A DNA stretch of 64,000 nt from Thermocrispum agreste DSM 44070. Lineage in GTDB: Bacteria > Actinomycetota > Actinomycetes > Mycobacteriales > Pseudonocardiaceae. Location of the stretch: positions 1 to 64,000 of the forward strand of contig NZ_ATYX01000007.1 of assembly GCF_000427905.1 (NCBI RefSeq), in the 5' to 3' direction. Below, piece after piece: positions 59,445 through 64,000 of the stretch. The notes beneath the pieces were generated by a model. It had not been told where the DNA came from. It worked only from the letters and a program-made list of their open reading frames with translations, and made no database searches. The stretch's first letter is position 1. The number at the start of each line of letters is the position of its first letter. The position numbers and the translations under genes were made by a program.

Positions 59445-60485
59445 TCAGCTGGCCGCCCTGTTGCCGGACGAGACGAGCGCGGCGAGCCGGTCGCCGATCG
59501 CCCTGGTGGATCCGGGGTTGGCGTGGTCCCGGGTGGCCAGGTCGAACGCCACGGACGCTTCGATGCGGCGGGCCGCCTCGCGCTCGCCGAGGTGGTCGAG
59601 CAGCATCGCCACCGACAGCACCGCGGCGGTCGGGTCGGCGATGCCCTGCCCGGCGATGTCCGGGGCGGAACCGTGCACCGGCTCGAACATGCTCGGGTTC
59701 TGCCTGGTGACGTCCAGGTTCCCGCTCGCGGCCAGGCCGATGCCGCCGGTGATGGCCGCCGCCAGGTCGGTGATGATGTCGCCGAACAGGTTGTCGGTGA
59801 CGATCACGTCGAACCGCGAAGGGTCGTTGACCAGGTGGATCGTGGCCGCGTCGACGTGCATGTAGTCGACGGACACGTCCGGGTACTGCAGCGACACCTC
59901 CTCCACCACCCGCGACCACAGCGAGCCGGCGTGGGTGAGCACGTTGGTCTTGTGCACCAACGTCAGCCGCCTGCGCGGCCGCTGGGACGCCCGCTTGAAG
60001 GCGTCGTCGACCACCCGCTTGATGCCGAACGCGGTGTTCAGCGAGACCTCGGTGGCGACCTCGTGCTCGGTGTCCTTGCGCAGGATGCCGCCGTTGCCCA
60101 CGTACGGACCCTCGGTGCCTTCCCGCACCACCACCATGTCGACCTCTCCGGGGTTGGCCAGCGGCCCCTGCACCCCCGGGTACAGCCGCGCCGGACGCAG
60201 GTTCACGTGGTGATCCAACTCGAACCGCAGCCGCAGCAGCAGGCCACGCTCGAGGATCCCGCTCGGCACCGACGGGTCACCGACCGCGCCCAGCAGAATG
60301 GCGTCCTGCTCCCGCAGCTCGTTCAGCACGGACTCGGGGAGCAGTTCTCCGGTCGAGTGCCACCGCGCGGCGCCCAAGTCGTAGTTGGTGATCTCGGTGT
60401 TCGGCGCGACTTCCGTCAGCACCTTGAGGGCCTCTGCCACGACCTCGGGTCCGATCCCGTCACCGGGGATCACCGCGAGCCGCAT
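59445..60485 (-). CDS. leuB: 3-isopropylmalate dehydrogenase
   Basis: A 346-residue NAD-dependent decarboxylating dehydrogenase of leucine synthesis, also able to act on citramalate-derived methylmalate in the CimA route. ATG at 60485 follows GGAGGT. The start [23 protein letters not shown], the substrate Arg region [23 protein letters not shown], Lys in [10 protein letters not shown], and the metal and NAD motif [27 protein letters not shown] are standard. A strong terminator follows it, so cimA downstream is separately transcribed. serA lies upstream on the same strand. Confidence 0.96.
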   Translation of the reverse strand: MRLAVIPGDGIGPEVVAEALKVLTEVAPNTEITNYDLGAARWHSTGELLPESVLNELREQDAILLGAVGDPSVPSGILERGLLLRLRFELDHHVNLRPARLYPGVQGPLANPGEVDMVVVREGTEGPYVGNGGILRKDTEHEVATEVSLNTAFGIKRVVDDAFKRASQRPRRRLTLVHKTNVLTHAGSLWSRVVEEVSLQYPDVSVDYMHVDAATIHLVNDPSRFDVIVTDNLFGDIITDLAAAITGGIGLAASGNLDVTRQNPSMFEPVHGSAPDIAGQGIADPTAAVLSVAMLLDHLGEREAARRIEASVAFDLATRDHANPGSTRAIGDRLAALVSSGNRAAS

Positions 60486-60647
60486 CCGATACCTCCGTCT
60501 TCGCACGTACGCCGGTTTACTCCGGGTACTGCCGGGCAATGTCCCGCCACGGGGCAGGTTACCGGCAGGCACCACACTCAGTGATCTCGCCACCCCCATC
60601 GGCCGTGCGGCGCCGGACTTGATCACCGCATCGAGCCGGATGATGGC

Positions 60648-62246
60648 CTATCGGGGGAACGTCACCGCCCGCACCGTGCGCGCGCCGACGCTGCTGCCGA
60701 TCGGGCCGAGCACGTCCTGGTTCACCGGCCGGTCCACCCGCAGCAACATGACGGCGTCCGCCCCGTCGGTGGTCTGGCTGATCTGCGCAGCCTCGATGTT
60801 GACCCCCGCCTCGCCGAGCAGCGTGCCGACGCTGCCCATCACGCCCGGGCGGTCCGGGTACTCGAGCAACAGCATGTGGCCTTCCGCGCGGATGTCGAAG
60901 TGCCTGCCGTTGACCTCGACGATCTTCTCCACTTCGTCCAAGCCGGTGATCGCCCCGGACACCGACAACGACGTCCCGTCCGCGTGCACCGCGCGCACCG
61001 TCACCTCGCTGCGGTAGATCCGGCTTTCCGGCTCGGTGACCACGTCGACCTGCACGCCCAGGTCGTCCGCCAGCCGCTGCGCGTTGACGAACGTCACCTG
61101 GTCCTCCACCACGGCGTCGAACACACCGCGCAGCGCGGCCAGGGACAGCACGCTCGGGTCCTCCGCAGCGAGCTCGCCGCGCACCTCGACGGTCACCGAC
61201 GCGGGCGGCTGGCTGGAGAAGGCGGCCAGCACCACACCCAGCTTCTGGGTCAGCGGCAGGTACGGCCGCAGCTCGTCGCTGACCTTGCCGCTGGCCACGT
61301 TCACCGCATCCGGCACGAAGTCGCCGCGCAGCGCCAGCAGGACCGACTTGGCCACGTCGGTGCCCGCCCTGTCCTGTGCCTCGCGGGTCGACGCACCCAG
61401 GTGCGGCGTGACGACGACGTTGGGCAGGCCGAACAGCGGGCTGGTGGTCGCGGGCTCCTCGGCGAACACGTCCACCCCGGCACCGCCGACGTGCCCGTCG
61501 GCGACCGCCTTGGCCAGCGCCTCCTCGTCCACCAGGCCGCCGCGCGCGGCGTTGATCAGGATGACGCCGCGCTTGGTCTTGGCCAGCGCCTCGGCGTCGA
61601 TCAGGCCGACGGTCTCCGGCGTCTTGGGCAGGTGGATCGAGATGACGTCCGCGCGGCGGAGCAGTTCGTCCAGCTCCACCAGCTCGATGCCCAGCTGCGC
61701 GGCGCGCGCCGGCGACACGTACGGGTCGTAGGCGATCAGCTCGACGCCGAAGGCGGCCACCCGCTGCGCGAACAGCTGACCGATCTTGCCGAGGCCGATG
61801 ACACCGACCGTCTTGCCGTTCAGTTCGACACCGGTGAACGCGCTGCGCTTCCACTCGCCCTGCTGCAGGCTCTGGTGGGCGGCGGGGATCCGGCGCAGCA
61901 CGGACAGCAGCAGGCCGACGGCGTGCTCGGCGGCCGACACGATGTTGGAGGTGGGGGCGTTGACCACCAGCACACCGCGCTCGGTGGCGGCCGGGACCTC
62001 GACGTTGTCCAGACCGACACCGGCGCGCGCGACGACCTTCAGCTTCGGGGCCGCGGCCAGCACCTCGGCGTCGACCCTGGTGGCCGATCGCACCAGCAGG
62101 GCGTCCGCGGAACGCACGGCTTCCAGCAGGGCCGGACGGTCGGTGCCGTCGACCTGACGGATCTCGACCTCGTCACCGAGGATCTCGTGGACGGACGGGG
62201 CCAGCTTTTCGGCGAGAAGAACTACAGGACGATCAGGCGTGGTCAC
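60648..62246 (-). CDS. serA: D-3-phosphoglycerate dehydrogenase
   Basis: A 532-residue enzyme for the first step of serine synthesis. GTG at 62246 with CGGAG upstream. The NAD-binding GVIGLGKIGQLFAQRVAAFG, the catalytic Arg and Glu regions (INAARGGLVDEEAL, DVFAEEP) and His in VTPHLGASTREAQ are present. It has the long form with the intervening allosteric substrate-binding domain (about 320-450) and a C-terminal ACT domain (HMLLLEYPDRPGVMGSVGTLLGEAGVNIEAAQIS) for serine feedback, as in M. tuberculosis SerA1. Its neighbourhood with leuB is conserved. Upstream, TAGACT on the minus strand (62291-62286) could be its -10 element. Confidence 0.96.
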   Translation of the reverse strand: MTTPDRPVVLLAEKLAPSVHEILGDEVEIRQVDGTDRPALLEAVRSADALLVRSATRVDAEVLAAAPKLKVVARAGVGLDNVEVPAATERGVLVVNAPTSNIVSAAEHAVGLLLSVLRRIPAAHQSLQQGEWKRSAFTGVELNGKTVGVIGLGKIGQLFAQRVAAFGVELIAYDPYVSPARAAQLGIELVELDELLRRADVISIHLPKTPETVGLIDAEALAKTKRGVILINAARGGLVDEEALAKAVADGHVGGAGVDVFAEEPATTSPLFGLPNVVVTPHLGASTREAQDRAGTDVAKSVLLALRGDFVPDAVNVASGKVSDELRPYLPLTQKLGVVLAAFSSQPPASVTVEVRGELAAEDPSVLSLAALRGVFDAVVEDQVTFVNAQRLADDLGVQVDVVTEPESRIYRSEVTVRAVHADGTSLSVSGAITGLDEVEKIVEVNGRHFDIRAEGHMLLLEYPDRPGVMGSVGTLLGEAGVNIEAAQISQTTDGADAVMLLRVDRPVNQDVLGPIGSSVGARTVRAVTFPR

Positions 62247-62589
62247 GAAACAGACTCCGAAACGTCGTGTCTTGGCTGAGCCCGAAGTCTATCGAGCGGC
62301 CCGCCGGCAGGCGTCATGAGCTGGGATGATGTACGCCACGTCGGCGAATTGCGACCACATGTTGGGACACCGGCCGGAAATTGTGATCGAGCACCCACCG
62401 GAATCGTCGATTTCACCGTTTCCGGCGACGTGCGCCCTGTCGTGACCGGGTCGTCCACATCCGCCGCGGCCGCGGGCGACCCGATCGCCGTCGTCGGTGC
62501 CGGAGGCTCCGGCCAGGCCGTCGAATACGCGTCCTGACACCTCGGATGCTTCCTCGAACGCCGTACCTCCCAGGTGGACATGCCCCTGC
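62247..62589. other. serA upstream region without an intact gene
   Basis: About 340 bases holding the serA promoter at its left end. Short open frames cross it (for example a 73-codon frame at 62316-62537), but none has family resemblance over its length or a ribosome site, so I see no gene. Confidence 0.5.
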
Positions 62590-62777
62590 CGGGCGATCGG
62601 GCAGTGGCCCGGGGCGAGCAGTGCTGCTCATCGGCGGGAAACACGATCCGGTGAACGACCCGCCTCGCACCAAAGCAGCGATGATCCGCACACCGTCAAT
62701 CGTTCGTGTGGGTGACCAGCCACTGTGCCGAGTGGATGCGCGCAGGGGAACCATCCACCCGAGAAGGGCCGAACGAG
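62590..62777 (+). pseudogene. decayed C-terminal remnant of an alpha/beta hydrolase
   Basis: One frame encodes GRAVLLIGGKHDPVNDPPRT, the usual segment around the catalytic Asp of TAP-like/alpha-beta hydrolases. A different frame then gives WVTSHCAEWMRAGEPSTREG, which resembles the C-terminal Cys region of the same family. The frame change indicates decay. The resemblance is short, so confidence is low. Confidence 0.35.
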
Positions 62778-63038
62778 TTGCACATCGCCAGGGCCGCCAG
62801 CATCGTCGCCCTCGGCTGCGTCGCGACCGCGGTCGCGCTCCTCCGGCTGCAGCACGTCGCAGGCCGGCGTCGTTGATACCGCCGCACCCGCCGACCGGGA
62901 GGCCGCCAGGACCAGTGGCACCGAGAAGATCACGATCGACGGGCACACCGTGGCCGTCGATCGTGTGCCGAGAGCTCGGCAGACGATGAACTGGTCGTCC
63001 TGCTGCTCGCCGGGCTGGGTGCAGGCGCTCGCCCCTGA
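62778..63038 (+). pseudogene. frameshifted lipoprotein alpha/beta-hydrolase remnant
   Basis: A TTG at 62778 with GAAGGG upstream opens a signal-peptide-like start (HIARAASIVALGCVATAVAL). The continuation appears in a second frame as SGCSTSQAGVVDTAAPADRE with a lipobox Cys and TEKITIDGHTVAVD. A third frame continues with ESSADDELVVLLLAGLGAGA, the oxyanion-hole strand of alpha/beta hydrolases, and then stops. Joined, these make a coherent lipoprotein hydrolase N-terminus; two frameshifts break it and the rest of the enzyme is absent. Confidence 0.5.
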
Positions 63039-63211
63039 GTAGGGCGCCGCCGTTGCTGGTCCTGGAGGTCGGCTGCGGCCCGGCCTTTCCCGCTGCGACG
63101 GCCGACCAGGGTGACCGTGGCCGGTCAGGCCCGGCAGCTCGCCGGCGTTCGGCAAAGGCGCACCATGCGCCTCACCGTGCCTTGACCCCGCGGCGAGCTA
63201 CCCGCCGCCGG

Positions 63212-64000
63212 TCATGCGGACTGTGCACGCAGCGGCGCGCCCAGGGAATGCAGGTACTGCAGCACGTACCGATAGGAGCGCAGCCACCCCGTCTGACTGT
63301 AGGACAGGCCGATCTCCCGGCAGAACTGCTGCACGATCGGCTGGGCCCGGCGCAGGTTCGGCCGCGGCATGGTCGGGAACAAGTGGTGCTCGATCTGGTA
63401 GTTCAGCCCGCCGAGCACCCAGTCGACGATCGGGCCACCGCGCACGTTGCGCGAGGTCAGCACCTGCTTGCGGAGGAAGTCGATCTTCTCCCCCGGTTTC
63501 AGTGTCGGCATGCCCTTGTGGTTCGGCGCGAACGAGCACCCCAGGTACACGCCCCACAGGCACTGGTGCACCACGATGAACAGCACCGCGATCGGCGGCG
63601 AGAGCACCAGGAACACCACGGTGAGGTACCCGCCGATGTGGCCGGCCAGCAGAACGGCTTCCAGCTTGCGCAGTTTCACCGTGCCGTTGATCACGGCGCG
63701 CACCGCGGTGATGCGCAGTGCCAGCCCCTCGAGCAGCAGCAGCGGGAAGAACAAGTACGCCTGGTATTTGGTCAGCCAGCGCTGGAAACCGCGCTTGGCG
63801 CCCGCTTGCTGTTCGGTGAACGACAGCGCGGGGATGTCCAGATCCGGGTCGTGTTCCTCGTGGTTCGGGTTGGCGTGGTGCGCGTTGTGGTTCCGCAGCC
63901 AGCTGCCGTAGCTCATGCCGATCAGGCCACCGTGCAGGTAACCCACCACGTCGTTGGCCCGGCTGCTGCGGAAGATCTGCTTGTGCCCGGCGTCGTGGCC
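63212..64000 (-). CDS. membrane fatty-acid desaturase, N-terminus outside the window
   Basis: The last 262 codons are in the window; the frame runs off the right edge. All three His boxes are visible: HDAGH in GHDAGHKQIFRSS, HNAHH in RNHNAHHANPNHEEHDPD, and QIEHH in GGLNYQIEHHLFPTMPRPNL. Hydrophobic pairs lie between boxes two and three (YLFFPLLLLEGLAL, GGYLTVVFLVLSPPIAVLFIVV). The QIEHH box is typical of acyl-lipid/front-end and mycobacterial DesA3-like desaturases using a di-iron centre and ferredoxin/cytochrome-type electron supply. It introduces a double bond into membrane fatty acyl chains. Position specificity cannot be told. Confidence 0.93.
   Translation of the reverse strand, partial: GHDAGHKQIFRSSRANDVVGYLHGGLIGMSYGSWLRNHNAHHANPNHEEHDPDLDIPALSFTEQQAGAKRGFQRWLTKYQAYLFFPLLLLEGLALRITAVRAVINGTVKLRKLEAVLLAGHIGGYLTVVFLVLSPPIAVLFIVVHQCLWGVYLGCSFAPNHKGMPTLKPGEKIDFLRKQVLTSRNVRGGPIVDWVLGGLNYQIEHHLFPTMPRPNLRRAQPIVQQFCREIGLSYSQTGWLRSYRYVLQYLHSLGAPLRAQSA

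Noticed and set aside
62316-62537. A 73-codon + strand gene with a GAGGSG stretch like a flavin motif
   Set aside because: The match is a few residues, the frame stops soon after and there is no ribosome site.
1-64000. CRISPR arrays, rRNA genes and insertion-sequence transposases
   Set aside because: No regularly spaced repeat-spacer array, rRNA-like sequence or transposase reading frame was seen; the only mobile-element gene is the integrase fragment at the left edge.

Overview
The window is high-GC actinobacterial chromosome, most like a Pseudonocardiaceae-type genome (Amycolatopsis, Saccharopolyspora and relatives). The reasons are the GC-rich codon usage, abundant GTG starts, TetR/MarR/LuxR/SARP regulators, an OpuC-type osmoprotectant importer, tRNA genes without encoded CCA, and a gltX - FAH-family - leuB - serA order that matches the Mycobacterium tuberculosis Rv2992c-Rv2996c neighbourhood.

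0-31.7 kb is mainly metabolic and regulatory. The left edge is the end of a tyrosine integrase beside a tRNA-Arg(UCU), i.e. the border of an integrated element lying to the left. Next come a MarR regulator with a divergent AcrB-type RND exporter; a four-gene leftward operon (alpha/beta hydrolase, FAD oxidase, small beta-rich protein, GMC oxidoreductase) with a divergent TetR gene; an ArsR/SRPBCC pair; a GNAT enzyme; galT; a class 3 asparaginase and an SMP-30-like protein. An acyl-CoA dehydrogenase/SDR/phosphotransferase/histidine-phosphatase operon has its own divergent TetR gene. Then follow an acyl-CoA ligase, the helicase HrpA, a four-gene osmoprotectant ABC importer and a Tat-exported aldose epimerase closed by a strong terminator.

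31.8-52.2 kb is an accessory signalling region and the most unusual part. It holds a membrane-anchored Hsp70-type ATPase fused to an extracytoplasmic ExoP-like galactose-binding domain; a two-component locus with a phospho-acceptor histidine protein lacking an ATPase domain, a canonical response regulator and a large pseudo-kinase; a VanZ-like protein; a 947-residue low-complexity protein with a partner of unknown function; a complete histidine kinase; two tandem SARP-AAA regulators; a LuxR regulator with a dead receiver; an ECF sigma factor with no visible anti-sigma gene; and an exported M23 peptidase that probably starts at ATT.

52.3-64 kb is housekeeping: tRNA-Glu(CUC) and tRNA-Gln(CUG) downstream of gltX and a HAD phosphatase, a flavin monooxygenase, a FAH-family hydrolase, then cimA, leuB and serA. 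cimA (isoleucine precursor synthesis by citramalate) appears to be controlled by transcription attenuation: a short leader ORF with consecutive Val-Ile-Ile-Ile codons precedes two hairpins, the second followed by a T run. The right edge holds remnants of alpha/beta hydrolase genes and a fatty-acid desaturase cut by the window end.
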